Shown here: positions 1 to 10,273 of the stretch, in pieces
Position numbering within the stretch: position 1 is the stretch's first letter
How the letters are laid out: every line of letters starts with the position of its first letter
DNA from: Thermus sediminis
Lineage (GTDB): Bacteria > Deinococcota > Deinococci > Deinococcales > Thermaceae
Length of the DNA: 64,000 bases
Assembly: GCF_003426945.1 (NCBI RefSeq)
Contig: NZ_QURO01000004.1
Location: 1,116,001 to 1,180,000 of the forward strand
Direction: 5' to 3'
Notes under the pieces: model-generated
The model's input: only the letters and a program-made list of their open reading frames with translations
Database searches by the model: none
What the model was told of the DNA's origin: nothing
Translations under genes and position numbers: made by a program

Positions 1-366
1 CGGGCCCTCCCGCACCAGGATGGGGTTCTCCCCAGGGTCAAAGAGGAGGAGGTGCCCCCCCGCCTCGCGGAAGGGGAGGCCGTACTTGGCGAGGCGGAGC
101 CGCTCGTGGGGCAGGTTTTCCACGATGAAGACCAGCCGCCCCTCCTCCAGCCTCAGCCGGGCGAACCCCTGCCCCTCGGGCCTGGGCCGCTGCGGCCCCC
201 GCTCCAACCCCCCAGGCCCCGGCCGGAGGAGGAGAAGGGGGCCTTCCGCCGGGGCCAGAAGGGCCTCCTTCTCGGGCAAGAGCGCCTCCAGAACCAGGCC
301 CAGGGCCTGGTAGAAGCTCACCCCCTGGCCCAGGTCGGGAACGTAGACGAGAAGGGTTTCGCTCAC
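1..366 (-). CDS. VOC (glyoxalase/dioxygenase)-like protein, 3' end cut by window
   Basis: 122 codons are visible, from a GTG at 366 to the window edge; the stop lies outside. The N-terminus ([19 protein letters not shown], then ALGL) has the typical opening of the vicinal-oxygen-chelate fold: a beta strand and then F-Y-x-x-L-G-L. Later there is a hydrophobic strand (LVFIVENLP) and a second half-module ([15 protein letters not shown]). This suggests a small metal-dependent or binding protein of the glyoxalase superfamily, substrate unknown. The start overlaps the stop of the upstream LOG gene as GTGA, so the two are probably translationally coupled. The family call rests on pattern only. Confidence 0.6.
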   Translation of the reverse strand, partial: MSETLLVYVPDLGQGVSFYQALGLVLEALLPEKEALLAPAEGPLLLLRPGPGGLERGPQRPRPEGQGFARLRLEEGRLVFIVENLPHERLRLAKYGLPFREAGGHLLLFDPGENPILVREGP

Positions 367-878
367 AGCGACCTCAAAAAGGCCCTTAGGTCCCCCTCGT
401 CCGCCACCACCTGGATGAGGTCCAGGTCCTCCCGGGCGATCTCCCCGAGGGGGCGGAGGAGGGAAAGCCAGTAGGGGTCCACAGCCAGGGGCCGCCCCAG
501 GCCCCGCCTCAAGTAGAGGAGGTTCCAGGCCAAGACGAGCTCCGCCAGGGTGCCCACCCCGCCCGGGAGGGCCAGGTACCCCGCCCCCAGGTCCAGAAGG
601 CGGCCGATGCGCTCGGGGAGCGTGGCGGCGGGGAGCTCCACGTCCACATGGGGGTTGGGACCTGGCCTCTCCGGAAAGAGCCTCGGGGCCGTCACCCCTA
701 CCACCAGCCCCCCCTTGGCCTTCACCCCTTGGGCCAAGGCCGCCATCCCCCCCTGGTACCCTCCCGAGGCCAGGCCAAACCCCTCCTCGGCCAGCACCTC
801 CCCGTAGCGCAAAAGCCTGGGGTAAAGGGGGTCCTCCGGGGGGAGGCGGGAGGAGACGAAGACCGAGACGAGGCGCAT
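363..878 (-). CDS. LOG family protein (putative nucleotide phosphoribohydrolase)
   Basis: 171 aa, the length of the T. thermophilus LOG protein TT1465. The family signature PGGVGTLAE is at residues 105-113, with a glycine-rich SGGYQGGM loop at 38-45. LOG proteins cleave cytokinin-type nucleoside 5'-monophosphates to base and ribose 5-phosphate; in bacteria the physiological substrate is often unclear, and older databases call them lysine decarboxylases. Probably cytosolic: no signal peptide is seen. The ATG at 878 directly abuts the stop of the universal stress gene (879-881), and the 3' end overlaps the next gene by 4 nt, so USP, LOG and the VOC-like gene form one minus-strand operon. Confidence 0.88.
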   Translation of the reverse strand: MRLVSVFVSSRLPPEDPLYPRLLRYGEVLAEEGFGLASGGYQGGMAALAQGVKAKGGLVVGVTAPRLFPERPGPNPHVDVELPAATLPERIGRLLDLGAGYLALPGGVGTLAELVLAWNLLYLRRGLGRPLAVDPYWLSLLRPLGEIAREDLDLIQVVADEGDLRAFLRSL

Positions 879-1313
879 CTAACGGCAGCGCACCACCAGG
901 ACGGGGACGGAAACGCGGTGGAGGACCCCCTCCGTCACCGAACCCAGAAGGAGCTTATCCAGCCCCGTGCGCCCGTGGGTGCCCATGACCAGGAGGTCAA
1001 AGCCCTTGGCCGCCTCCACGATGGTGGGGATAGGAACCCCCTCCTTCACCTCCCCCGTGGCCTCCACCCCCTGCTCCTGAGCTAGGGCCAAGGCCTTGGC
1101 GACGGTCTCCTCCCCTGCCTTCTTCAGGTCCTCCAGGAGCTCCAGGCCGTAGGGGACGCTCTCGGGAGTGACCCAGATGGCCTGGGCGGGGTTTTCTAGG
1201 ACGTAGAGGAAGTGGACCTTGGCTGAAAGGGCCCTGGCCAGGTCTAGGCCGTGCTCTAGGGCCTGGAAGCTGCAGGGGCTCCCGTCCGTGGGTATGAGGA
1301 TGCTCTTGTACAT
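879..1313 (-). CDS. Universal stress protein (UspA family)
   Basis: 144 aa. It starts with the canonical beta strand (MYKSILIPTDGS) and ends with the ATP-binding G-box, G-x2-G-x9-G-S (GTHGRTG...LLLGS), followed by the VPVLVV strand, so it should be an ATP-binding USP. ATG 1313 is chosen because it has a good Shine-Dalgarno (AAGGAGG) and a -10 (TATGAT, 1332-1337) giving a leader of about a dozen nt; the frame remains open further upstream but without USP-like sequence. First gene of the USP-LOG-VOC operon and divergent from rlmB. Confidence 0.9.
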   Translation of the reverse strand: MYKSILIPTDGSPCSFQALEHGLDLARALSAKVHFLYVLENPAQAIWVTPESVPYGLELLEDLKKAGEETVAKALALAQEQGVEATGEVKEGVPIPTIVEAAKGFDLLVMGTHGRTGLDKLLLGSVTEGVLHRVSVPVLVVRCR

Positions 1314-1331
1314 GCCGCCTCCTTCCCCCAC

Positions 1332-1352
1332 ATCATACCAACGCCCTAGACT
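1332..1352. promoter_or_regulatory. Divergent promoters usp / rlmB
   Basis: The minus strand carries TATGAT (complement of 1332-1337), serving the usp gene with a short leader containing AAGGAGG. The plus strand carries TAGACT at 1347-1352, exactly 6 nt before the rlmB ATG, which predicts a leaderless rlmB transcript. Confidence 0.6.
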
Positions 1353-1358
1353 CGGGCC

Positions 1359-2075
1359 ATGTGGATCTACGGGCGGAACCCAGTCCTCGAGGCCCTGAAG
1401 GAAGGGCGGGCCCGGCGGGTCCTGGTGGCCAGGGGGGTAGAGGGCTGGCTCCTGAGGGAGCTGGAAAGGCTCGGGGCCCCCTACATCCCGGTCCCCCGGA
1501 TCGAGCTGGACACCCTCCTCAAGACCACCCACCATCAGGGGATCGCTGCCTTGGTGGAAGCGCCCCGCTACGCCTCCTTGGAGGAGGCCTTCCGCCTAGC
1601 CCAGTCCCGCAAAGAGCCCCCCCTCCTCGTGGCCCTGGACGGCATCACCGACCCCAGGAACTACGGGGCCATGATCCGGAGCGCCCTGGCCCTAGGGGCC
1701 CACGGGGTCCTCTCCGAGGAACGCCGGGCCGCCCCCCTCTCCCCCCTGGCCCTGAAGGCGAGCGCCGGGGCGGCCCTGAAGCTTCCCCTCGTCAAGGTGA
1801 AGAACCTGCCCCGGGCCCTCAAGGAACTCCAGGAACGGGGGGTTTGGGTCTACGGCCTGGACCCCAAGGGGGAGAAGACCCCCAAGGAGCTGGATCTCGG
1901 GAGGCCCTTGGCCCTGGTGGTGGGCTCGGAGGGGGAGGGGATGCGCAGGCTGGTGAGGGAAAGCTGCGACGAGCTCTTCCGCATCCCCATCCGGCCCGAG
2001 GCCGAGTCCCTAAACGCCTCCGTGGCCCTGGGCATCGCCCTTTACCAGGTGGCCCTGGCCCGGGGTGTAGGATAG
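1359..2075 (+). CDS. rlmB: RlmB/TrmH-family rRNA (guanosine-2'-O)-methyltransferase
   Basis: 238 aa SpoU/TrmH-type SAM-dependent 2'-O-methyltransferase. The N-terminal substrate-binding part opens with IYGRNPVLEAL, typical of RlmB (Gm2251 of 23S rRNA). The trefoil-knot motifs are in order: motif 1 DPRNYGAMIRSA (98-109), motif 2 VVGSEGEGM (about 187-195) and motif 3 SLNASVALGIA (about 217-227). The ATG lies 6 nt after a TAGACT -10, so the mRNA is probably leaderless. It leads a plus-strand operon with lysK (gap 4 nt). The exact RNA target (RlmB or TrmH-like) is inferred from the N-terminal motif. Confidence 0.88.
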   Translation: MWIYGRNPVLEALKEGRARRVLVARGVEGWLLRELERLGAPYIPVPRIELDTLLKTTHHQGIAALVEAPRYASLEEAFRLAQSRKEPPLLVALDGITDPRNYGAMIRSALALGAHGVLSEERRAAPLSPLALKASAGAALKLPLVKVKNLPRALKELQERGVWVYGLDPKGEKTPKELDLGRPLALVVGSEGEGMRRLVRESCDELFRIPIRPEAESLNASVALGIALYQVALARGVG

Positions 2076-2079
2076 GGGC

Positions 2080-3150
2080 GTGGACTGGGTCAGGCTCCTT
2101 TCCCGCCTCCTCCAGGCGGAAAGCCTCCCCGGGCAGGAGGGGGAGGCGGCGGCCCTCCTCCTGGAGGCCCTGAAGGGAATGGGCCTCGAGGCGGGGCTGG
2201 ACGAGGCGGGCAACGTGGAGGCCCTCCTCGGGGAGGAGGAGCCCGAGGTGGTCCTTGCCGGCCACCTGGACGTGGTCCCCGTGGGGGACGAGGCCCTATG
2301 GCCTCACCCCCAGGGAGCGGTGGTGGGGGGATCGGTCTTTGGCCGGGGGGCGGTGGACATGAAAGGCCCCCTGGTGGCCATGCTCTTGGCCCTGGAACAC
2401 CTGAGGGCGAGGCCCCTAAGGGGGCGGGTCCGCTTCCTGGCCACGGTGCAGGAGGAGGTGGGGGGCCTGGGAAGCCGCTACGCGGCGGAGAGGCTTTCCC
2501 CCTTGGCCTTCGTCCTGGGGGAGCCCTCGGGGCGCAGGCTCATGCGGGGGCACCAGGGCCGGGCCGAGGTCTTCGTGGACCTGGAGGGGGAGGCCCGGCA
2601 CGCCGCCCTCGCGGGCCCGGAAAACGCCCTGTACGACCTGGCGGAGTATCTCCTTTCCCTTAGGGAACTCCCCCCCCATCCCGGCCTCAGGCTCACCCCC
2701 ACCCGGGTGGACACCTTTCCCGGGGCCAGGAACCAGACCCCAGAGGTGGTCCGCCTTTACCTGGACGTGCGCTACGAGCCCGAGGCCGACCCCGAAAGGC
2801 TTTTGGAAGTCCTCAAGACCCTGGGCCCCGCCTCGGTCTACCTCCCCGAGGAAGAAAGGGCCTCGGGGGAGGTGCGGATGCGAATCCCCGCCCTCTGGCC
2901 CCCCTACCGCCTCCCCTCGGACCACCCCCTGCTCCGGGTGGCCCTGAAGGCCCTGGGGCAGGAGGAGGCCGGGGTTTGGCCCTTCACCACCGACGCCCCC
3001 TACCTGGGGGCCAAGGCCCCGGTGCTGGGTTATGGCCCCGGGGACCCCGGCCTGGCCCACACCCTACGGGAGCACATCCCCCTCGCCGAGGTGGAGGCCG
3101 CAGGCCGGGACTACGTTCGCCTAGTGGAGGCCCTATGGAACGCCGCCTGA
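2080..3150 (+). CDS. lysK: [LysW]-lysine hydrolase (M20 family)
   Basis: 356 aa with a GTG start. M20-type zinc peptidase signatures: GHLDVVP (61-67, metal ligands His62 and Asp-region), AVDMKG (91-96) and the acidic pair in VQEEVGG (123-129). The sequence closely matches LysK of the Thermus alpha-aminoadipate pathway, which releases lysine from the gamma-carboxyl end of the amino-group carrier protein LysW in the last step of lysine synthesis; related enzymes can also process LysW-ornithine. No other lys genes are in the window, so its partners are encoded elsewhere. Its 3' end overlaps the next gene by 16 nt. Confidence 0.87.
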   Translation: MDWVRLLSRLLQAESLPGQEGEAAALLLEALKGMGLEAGLDEAGNVEALLGEEEPEVVLAGHLDVVPVGDEALWPHPQGAVVGGSVFGRGAVDMKGPLVAMLLALEHLRARPLRGRVRFLATVQEEVGGLGSRYAAERLSPLAFVLGEPSGRRLMRGHQGRAEVFVDLEGEARHAALAGPENALYDLAEYLLSLRELPPHPGLRLTPTRVDTFPGARNQTPEVVRLYLDVRYEPEADPERLLEVLKTLGPASVYLPEEERASGEVRMRIPALWPPYRLPSDHPLLRVALKALGQEEAGVWPFTTDAPYLGAKAPVLGYGPGDPGLAHTLREHIPLAEVEAAGRDYVRLVEALWNAA

Positions 3151-3371
3151 TCGCCGGAACCCCCTACCGCAAGCTCCTTTCTGCCCCCCGCCCCGTGGCC
3201 GAAGGGATCAAGGCCCGCCTCGAGGCCAGGGGTCTCCCCGTGGTCCTGGAGACCCCCTTCTCCGGCCTACCCGAGGCCGCCCTGGGCACCTACATGGGGG
3301 ACGTGGCCCTCTGGGTCCCCGAGGCCCTATGGGGAGAGGCCGAGGCCCTTTTGTCGGAGGAGACCCCATGA
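3135..3371 (+). CDS. DUF2007-like small protein (putative signal-transducing protein)
   Basis: 78 aa. The layout resembles DUF2007: a short strand (RLIAGTPY), a helix over a 'sub-unit' (AEGIKARLEARGLPVVLET) and a C-terminal VALWVPEALWGEAEALL. This family is described as PII-related and often occurs as a single small domain; no function is established. The ATG lies inside the end of lysK (16-nt overlap) and the stop overlaps the glk start as ATGA, so it is embedded in the lysK-glk operon. Confidence 0.65.
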   Translation: MERRLIAGTPYRKLLSAPRPVAEGIKARLEARGLPVVLETPFSGLPEAALGTYMGDVALWVPEALWGEAEALLSEETP

Positions 3372-4276
3372 CGGTGGTGGGCCTGGACCTAGGGGGCACC
3401 AAGATCGCCGCCGGGGCCTTTGACGGGAAAAGGCTCCTCTCCCAGGTGGTCCTCCCCACCCCCAAGGAAGGGGGGATGGCGGTGGTGGCAGCCCTGGCGG
3501 AGGCGGCGAGGCGGGCGGAAGAGGAGGCCGAGGTGAGGGCCGTGGCCCTGGGCCTCGGCAGCCCGGGGCCCTTGGACTTCCGGGAGGGGAAGATCCGCTT
3601 CACCCCCAACATCCCCAACATGGAGGACTTCCCCATCCGCCGCCTCCTGGAGGAGGCCACAGCAAGGCCGGTCTTCTTGGAGAACGACGCCAACGCCGCC
3701 GCCCTGGCCGAGCACCACCTGGGGGCGGGGAAGGGGGAGAGGAGCTCCCTCTTCCTCACCGTCTCCACAGGGATCGGCGGGGGGGTGGTCCTGGAGGGGC
3801 GGGTCCTGAGGGGGGAGAGGGGGCAGGGGGGGGAGCTGGGCCACCTCACCCTCCTCCCCGGGGGGCCCGCGTGCGGGTGCGGCCTCGAGGGGTGCCTCGA
3901 GGCCCTGGCCGCGGGCCGGGCCCTGGAGCGGGAGGCGGGCTACGCCTACAGGCGGCCCGTGGACGTCCGGGAGCTCTTCCGCCTCTTCGGGGAGGGGGAT
4001 CCCAGGGCGGAGCGCATCCTTCTCCAGGGGGCCCGGTACGTGGGGATGGGCCTCGCCAGCCTGGTCAAGGCCTTTGACCCGGGGGTGGTCGTCCTGGGGG
4101 GCGGGGTGGCCCTGAACGCCCCCGAGGGGTACTGGGAGGCCCTCCTAGAGGCCTACCGCCGCTACCTCCGGGGCTGGGAGGTCCCACCCCTCAAGAAGGC
4201 CCTCTTGGGGGCTGAAGCCGGGCTTCTGGGGGCAGCCCTCACCGCTTACCTGGAGGTGCGGGATGGAGCTAGGTAA
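3368..4276 (+). CDS. glk: ROK-family glucokinase
   Basis: 302 aa. The ATP-phosphate loop GLDLGGTKIAAG is at the N-terminus, the sugar-binding ENDANAAALAEH in the middle, and the ROK zinc motif C-x-C-G-x2-G-C-x-E (CGCGLEGCLE) follows GHLTLLPGGPA. This indicates phosphorylation of glucose (possibly mannose) at C6 in the cytosol. Start ATG 3368 overlaps the previous stop by 4 nt; a longer in-frame start at 3329 lies within the upstream gene and is less likely. The 3' end overlaps the DUF2905 gene by 14 nt. Confidence 0.9.
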   Translation: MTVVGLDLGGTKIAAGAFDGKRLLSQVVLPTPKEGGMAVVAALAEAARRAEEEAEVRAVALGLGSPGPLDFREGKIRFTPNIPNMEDFPIRRLLEEATARPVFLENDANAAALAEHHLGAGKGERSSLFLTVSTGIGGGVVLEGRVLRGERGQGGELGHLTLLPGGPACGCGLEGCLEALAAGRALEREAGYAYRRPVDVRELFRLFGEGDPRAERILLQGARYVGMGLASLVKAFDPGVVVLGGGVALNAPEGYWEALLEAYRRYLRGWEVPPLKKALLGAEAGLLGAALTAYLEVRDGAR

Positions 4277-4475
4277 GGTTCTAGTCTACCTGGGCCTCTT
4301 CCTCCTGATCCTGGGGCTTCTCCTCCTCTACTTCCCCAAGCTCTTCGCCTGGTTCGGCCACCTGCCGGGGGACATCCGCCTGGAGCGGGAGGGCCTGCGG
4401 CTGTACATCCCCCTCGCCTCGGCCCTCCTCCTCTCCCTGATCCTCACCCTGCTCTTCAACCTCCTGCGCCGCTAG
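4263..4475 (+). CDS. DUF2905 small membrane protein
   Basis: 70 aa with two strongly hydrophobic helices (about residues 7-27 and 50-68) separated by the conserved DUF2905 segment [15 protein letters not shown]. This is a two-pass inner-membrane protein of unknown function. It overlaps the end of glk by 14 nt and is the last gene of the rlmB-lysK-glk operon. Its TAG stop shares a CTAG tetramer with the stop of the convergent folE gene. Confidence 0.85.
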   Translation: MELGKVLVYLGLFLLILGLLLLYFPKLFAWFGHLPGDIRLEREGLRLYIPLASALLLSLILTLLFNLLRR

Positions 4476-5083
4476 AGGCGGAGGTGGCTTAAAAACTCCT
4501 CCCGGGTCTTGGCGTCCTCCCGGAAGACCCCCAGCATGGCGCTGGTGACGGTGCGGGAGTGCTGCTTCTCCACCCCCCGCATCATCATGCAGAGGTGGAC
4601 GCCGTCCACCACCACCCCCACCCCCCGGGGCTCCAGGATCTCCTGGACGGCCTCGGCGATCTGCACCGCAAGCCTCTCTTGCACCTGGAGGCGGCGGGCG
4701 AACATGTCCACGATGCGGGCGAACTTGGAAAGGCCCAGGATCTTCTCCTCAGGGATGTAGCCGACGTGCACCTGGCCGAAGAAGGGAAGCAGGTGGTGCT
4801 CGCACAGGGAGTAGAACTCAATCCCCCTCACCACCACCATCTCGCTCCCCTCGGCCTGGAAGATGGCCCCGTTGACGATCTCCTCCAGGCTCTGCCGGTA
4901 CCCGCGGGTGAGGAAGGCCCAGGCCTTGGCCACCCTTTCCGGAGTCTTCAGGAGACCTTCCCGGCTGGGGTCCTCCCCGATCACCTGGAGCCAGTCTGCG
5001 GCCAAGGCCTCGAGGCGGCCCAGGTCCACATGGGTTTCAAAGGTCAGCCCCGTTTCCTCTATCTCCACCATCTTGCACTCCAT
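4472..5083 (-). CDS. folE: GTP cyclohydrolase I
   Basis: 203 aa. It catalyses GTP to 7,8-dihydroneopterin triphosphate, the first step of tetrahydrofolate (and queuosine-type deazapurine) synthesis. Motifs seen: [10 protein letters not shown] with zinc ligands near residues 94-97, [21 protein letters not shown], and the C-terminal [11 protein letters not shown] carrying the third zinc Cys and catalytic residues. ATG 5083 has AGAGG 5 nt upstream and matches Thermus homologues as I remember them. A GTG at 5125 would overlap the preceding stop as GTGA and add 14 residues; that alternative is not excluded. The stop shares CTAG with DUF2905. Confidence 0.92.
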   Translation of the reverse strand: MECKMVEIEETGLTFETHVDLGRLEALAADWLQVIGEDPSREGLLKTPERVAKAWAFLTRGYRQSLEEIVNGAIFQAEGSEMVVVRGIEFYSLCEHHLLPFFGQVHVGYIPEEKILGLSKFARIVDMFARRLQVQERLAVQIAEAVQEILEPRGVGVVVDGVHLCMMMRGVEKQHSRTVTSAMLGVFREDAKTREEFLSHLRL

Positions 5084-5121
5084 ACTGGCCTCTTTGTGCT
5101 CTTCCCAATGTGGTCCGGGGC

Positions 5122-7026
<1,905 letters not shown>

Positions 7027-7032
7027 GCCCTT

Positions 7033-7065
7033 ATCCTAAGGCCCTTCCCTGAAGAACCTTAGGAT
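7033..7065. promoter_or_regulatory. 9-bp perfect inverted repeat overlapping the DUF1028 -10
   Basis: ATCCTAAGG (7033-7041) and CCTTAGGAT (7057-7065) are separated by 15 nt. The inner arm contains the minus-strand -10 (TAGGAT, complement of 7033-7038), 6 nt before the ATG of the DUF1028 gene; the outer arm covers the TAA stop of the upstream membrane gene. It could be an operator or a hairpin ending the upstream transcript. Confidence 0.55.
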
Positions 7066-7742
7066 TGCAGGAGGGCTTCCGCCTCCAAGCGCAGCAGGAC
7101 CCGCTCCAGGCTCCCCCCCTGCCAGCGCTCCACCGCATAGGCGGAAAGGGGAAAGCGCTCCCTAAGACGCCGAAGGAGCCCCGCTGCGTCCTCGGGGCGG
7201 CCCGCCTGCAGCACCAGGAGGTAGCCGCCAGATACCTGAAAGGCCAGGTCCTCCCGCCTGAGCTCCCCCAGCAGGGTCTCCGGGGAAACGGAGGTGCCCA
7301 GGTAGACCAAGACCAGGGGCCGCCTCAGGGCCAAGCCCTCGAGGGCCCCCCCTAGGCGCCTAAGGTCCTCCCGGGTGCCCACCCGGGGCATAGGGGGGAG
7401 CAAGGGGGCCTCCCGCCCCGTGCCCAGGAGGAAGGCCACCCCTAGAGCCAGGGCCCCAAGCCCCCCGCCCAGGGCGGCGTAGGGGGGGACCTCCCCCCCC
7501 ACGAGGAGGAGAGCGCCCTCCAGGGCCAGCTGGAAGGCGAGGAGGGACAGGCCCAGGACCAGGAAAAGCTGCACGGAATAGGCCACGGGAAAACGGGAGT
7601 AGAGGCTTCCCACCCCCGAGAGGAGGAGGGCGGAGAGGAGGAGGCCCAAGCCCCGGCCCACCTCCCCCAGGGGCTCGCCCCAGGCCAGGGGGAGGAGGCC
7701 CAAAAGGAAAAGGCCCCAAGGCAGAAGGAAAAGCCCCCGCAT
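7059..7742 (-). CDS. Membrane protein with degenerate GGDEF-like C-terminus
   Basis: 227 aa. Four hydrophobic segments span roughly residues 3-22, 32-45, 57-80 and 90-115. They are followed by a soluble domain of about 100 residues. That domain looks like a worn GGDEF domain: a strand after RRPLVLVYL, the segment [18 protein letters not shown] in place of the R-x-GGDEF strand, then [11 protein letters not shown] and a final helix with LEAEALL. The acidic active-site residues are gone, so diguanylate cyclase activity is not expected. ATG 7742 lies 8 nt after an extended -10 (TAGGCT); a GTG at 7760 is an alternative. No function is known. Confidence 0.6.
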   Translation of the reverse strand: MRGLFLLPWGLFLLGLLPLAWGEPLGEVGRGLGLLLSALLLSGVGSLYSRFPVAYSVQLFLVLGLSLLAFQLALEGALLLVGGEVPPYAALGGGLGALALGVAFLLGTGREAPLLPPMPRVGTREDLRRLGGALEGLALRRPLVLVYLGTSVSPETLLGELRREDLAFQVSGGYLLVLQAGRPEDAAGLLRRLRERFPLSAYAVERWQGGSLERVLLRLEAEALLQS

Positions 7743-7792
7743 TCCCCCCAAGCCTACCACACCCCCCTTACACCGGCCTTAACATCAAGGAT

Positions 7793-9049
7793 GTGGAGTC
7801 CTTGGCGGAGCGCCTGAGGCCCAAGACCCTCGAGGAGGTCCTGGGCCAGCCCCACCTCACGGGGGAGAAGGGGCTCCTGAGGCGGATGCTGGAGGCGGGG
7901 AGGCTTGCCTCCATGGTCCTCTTCGGCCCCCCGGGCACGGGGAAGACCACCCTGGCCTGCCTCCTGGCCGAGGGGACGGGGAGGCCCTTCCTGAGGCTTT
8001 CCGCCGTGGAAACGGGGCTTAAGGAGGTGCGCCAGGCGGTGGAAAGGGCCAGGGAAGAAGGGGGCCTCGTCCTCTTCCTGGACGAGATCCACCGCTTTAA
8101 CAAGGCCCAGCAGGACGCCCTCTTGCCCCACCTGGAGTCGGGCCTTCTCACCCTGGTGGGGGCCACGGCGGAAAACCCCGCCTTCCTCCTCACCCCCGCC
8201 CTCCGCTCCCGCCTCCGCCTCTTCCCCCTGAGGCCCCTTTCGCAAGGGGACCTCCTCGTCCTCCTCCAGCGGGCCCTGGAGGACCCCAGGGGCCTTCCCG
8301 GGGTGGCCTACGAGGAGGAGGCCCTCCGCCTCCTGGCCCAGGCGGCGGAAGGGGACGCCCGCTTCGCCCTGAACACCCTGGAGCTCGCCGCCGCCTTCGG
8401 GCGGGTGGACCTTGGGAGCGTGCGCGAGGCCTTGGGGGCGGAAAGGCTAGGCATGGACCGGGAAGGGGATCGGTTTTACGACCTGGTCTCCGCCCTGCAC
8501 AAAAGCCTCCGGGGAGGCCACGTGGACGCCGCCCTCTACTACCTGGCGAGGCTCCTAAAGGGCGGGGCCGACCCCCGATACCTGGCCCGGAGGCTCATCC
8601 GGGTGGCCCTCGAGGACATCGGCCTGGCCGACCCTCTGGCCCTGAGGCTTTGTGTGGCCGCCAAGGAGGCCTACGAGGCCCTGGGGAGCCCGGAGGGAGA
8701 GCTCGCCCTGGTGGAGGCCGCGGTCTACCTGGCCCTGGCCCCCAAGTCCCATAGCCTCTACCGGGCCTGGAAGCGGGCGGAGGAGGCCATAGCCGCCCAC
8801 CCCGAGGCCCCTGTACCCCTGAACCTGAGGAACGCCCCCACCACCCTGGCCCAGGCCCTGGGGCACGGGGAGGGCTACGCCTACTACCACGAGGACAAGG
8901 AGGGGAGCTTTGCCCAGAGGTACCTGCCGGAAGGGCTGGAGGGCCTCACCCTCTTTGAGGCCGTGGGGGAAGGCTGGGAAGAGAGGGTGCGGGAGAGGCT
9001 AAAGGCCCTTAGGGAGCGGTTCCGAAGCGCAGCGCCGCCGAAAGGCTAA
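7793..9049 (+). CDS. rarA: Replication-associated recombination protein A (AAA+ ATPase)
   Basis: 418 aa RarA/MgsA family clamp-loader-like AAA+ protein. Features: [14 protein letters not shown], Walker [10 protein letters not shown] (45-53), Walker B with [19 protein letters not shown], sensor GATAENPAF, and the C-terminal tetramerisation region ([36 protein letters not shown]). It acts at stalled replication forks. It starts with GTG, 7 nt after TAACAT, so it may be leaderless. A 45-codon minus-strand reading frame overlaps its 3' end. Confidence 0.93.
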   Translation: MESLAERLRPKTLEEVLGQPHLTGEKGLLRRMLEAGRLASMVLFGPPGTGKTTLACLLAEGTGRPFLRLSAVETGLKEVRQAVERAREEGGLVLFLDEIHRFNKAQQDALLPHLESGLLTLVGATAENPAFLLTPALRSRLRLFPLRPLSQGDLLVLLQRALEDPRGLPGVAYEEEALRLLAQAAEGDARFALNTLELAAAFGRVDLGSVREALGAERLGMDREGDRFYDLVSALHKSLRGGHVDAALYYLARLLKGGADPRYLARRLIRVALEDIGLADPLALRLCVAAKEAYEALGSPEGELALVEAAVYLALAPKSHSLYRAWKRAEEAIAAHPEAPVPLNLRNAPTTLAQALGHGEGYAYYHEDKEGSFAQRYLPEGLEGLTLFEAVGEGWEERVRERLKALRERFRSAAPPKG

Positions 9050-9143
9050 AGAGGAGGCCCCCACCAAACCCCCCATGGCCCCCACCTCCGCCACGAAGTC
9101 CGAGCAGTAGGTCCCCGAGGAAGCCGGCCAGGCCAAGGACCAA
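9009..9143 (-). other. Possible remnant of a small membrane protein gene
   Basis: On the minus strand, an open frame from a TTG at 9143 to TAA at 9011-9009 encodes about 44 residues: a hydrophobic helix (LVLGLAGFLGDLLLG), a glycine run, and [12 protein letters not shown]. It has no convincing Shine-Dalgarno and a stop shortly upstream, and it overlaps the end of rarA. It reads more like the tail of a decayed membrane gene than an active one. Confidence 0.25.
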
Positions 9144-9388
9144 GAGCCTCCACCAGAGCCTGAAACACCGATGAGGGGGAAGGGCGGTGACCGGGGTCTA
9201 CCCCGAAGAGGGGTTGTTGAGCAGGCTTCCCCCTAGCCTGGCTTCCAGGCCCCTGGCGGGCTCCGGGGGGCGGAGCATGGCCACGGGAACACAGGCGTTA
9301 GGAGCAAGACAAGCCCCCACGCCGAGGCGCGCATGGCTTTCACGCCCTTACAGAACCAGGCTAGGCCAGGGCCCAAGGGCCCATCCAG
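9050..9388. other. Gene-poor stretch between rarA and the ABC permease
   Basis: About 340 nt between two convergent genes. No reading frame with Thermus-like codon use was recognised apart from the membrane-like fragment above. There is a small GGGCCC-AA-GGGCCC palindrome near 9370 but no clear terminator T-run. It may be the residue of lost partner genes of the adjacent orphan ABC permease; that is inference. Confidence 0.4.
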
Positions 9389-10174
9389 CTACCCCTTCAA
9401 CCCCTCTTCAAAGGTGGCCACCACCCGCCTCTCAAAGGCCAGGTAGAGGAGGGCGATGGGGAGAACGCTCAGGAGGGCTGCCGCCGAGAGGAGGCCCCAG
9501 TCCGTGGGGTACTTGCGCTGCAGGTCGGTGAGCCAGGTCTGCACCGTCCAGAGGTTGGGGTCCGTGACCACCACCCGGGGGTAGAGGACCAGGTTCCAGT
9601 GGGTGGCGAAGGCCAAGACCCCAGCCGCCACCAGGGTGGGCCGCACCAAGGGGAAGAGAATCCAGAAGAGGAGGACCCTATGCCCCGCCCCGTCCAGCCT
9701 GGCCGCCTCCAGAAGCTCCTCGGGCACCGCCCGCATGGCCTGGAAGACCAGATAGATGACGAAGGGGCTGGCGGCGAAGGGCAGCAGGAGGGCAAAGACC
9801 GTGTCCAAAAGGGAAAGCCCCCTCAGGATGCCGTAAAGGGGCACCAGGAGCAGCTCAGCGGGAACGGCCATGAGGACCAGGTAGAGGGCCAGAAGGCCAA
9901 GCCCGGCTCTGAGGGCGTAGGCGGCCAGGAGGGCGGTGAAAAGCTGCAGGAGGACCACCCCCGAGGAGAGGCCTAAAGAGAAGAGGAGGCGTCCCCAAAA
10001 GCCCTCTCCTGCCAGGCCCCGCACGTTCTCCAGGCTAAAGCCCACCTGGGAGAAGAGCTCCCCGGAGTACACCGCCTCCTTGGGCATGAAGGCGGCGTAG
10101 GCCATCCAGAGGAAGGGAAGGGCCACGAAGAGGAGGACGGCGAAGACGAAGAGGTGGCGCAGCAACCGGCCCAC
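9389..10174 (-). CDS. Carbohydrate ABC transporter permease, MalG type (orphan)
   Basis: 261 aa with six predicted membrane helices. The ABC permease EAA loop is present: EELLEAARLDGAGHRVLLFW, then ILFPLVRP. The N-terminal helix, the periplasmic segment FMPKEAVYSGELF and the C-terminal tail are typical of MalG-like sugar permeases (CUT1). GTG 10174 is preferred because a TATGAT -10 (complement of 10181-10186) lies 6 nt upstream, as in other leaderless genes here; in-frame starts further upstream would fall before the promoter. No MalF-type permease, binding protein or ATPase gene adjoins it, so partners must be elsewhere or lost. Confidence 0.82.
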   Translation of the reverse strand: MGRLLRHLFVFAVLLFVALPFLWMAYAAFMPKEAVYSGELFSQVGFSLENVRGLAGEGFWGRLLFSLGLSSGVVLLQLFTALLAAYALRAGLGLLALYLVLMAVPAELLLVPLYGILRGLSLLDTVFALLLPFAASPFVIYLVFQAMRAVPEELLEAARLDGAGHRVLLFWILFPLVRPTLVAAGVLAFATHWNLVLYPRVVVTDPNLWTVQTWLTDLQRKYPTDWGLLSAAALLSVLPIALLYLAFERRVVATFEEGLKG

Positions 10175-10180
10175 GCTCCC

Positions 10181-10186
10181 ATCATA
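10181..10186 (-). promoter_or_regulatory. -10 element of the orphan ABC permease
   Basis: TATGAT on the minus strand, with six bases (GGGAGC) before the GTG start; predicts a leaderless transcript. No good -35 is visible. Confidence 0.5.
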
Positions 10187-10261
10187 CCCCTCTTCTCCGC
10201 AACCCTCGGCCCTGGGGATCCCCGGGGCCCCCATCCTGGCTGGGACCAGGGTGGGGTGGTA

Positions 10262-10267
10262 TAGGAT
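10262..10267 (+). promoter_or_regulatory. -10 element of the CaiB-family gene
   Basis: TAGGAT followed by six bases (GCCCCC) and the ATG at 10274; predicts a leaderless transcript. Confidence 0.5.
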
Positions 10268-10273
10268 GCCCCC

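Noticed and set aside
9187-9531. 114-codon plus-strand frame between rarA and the ABC permease
   Set aside because: Arg/Pro/Gly-rich, no ribosome-binding site, and it overlaps the permease gene on the other strand.
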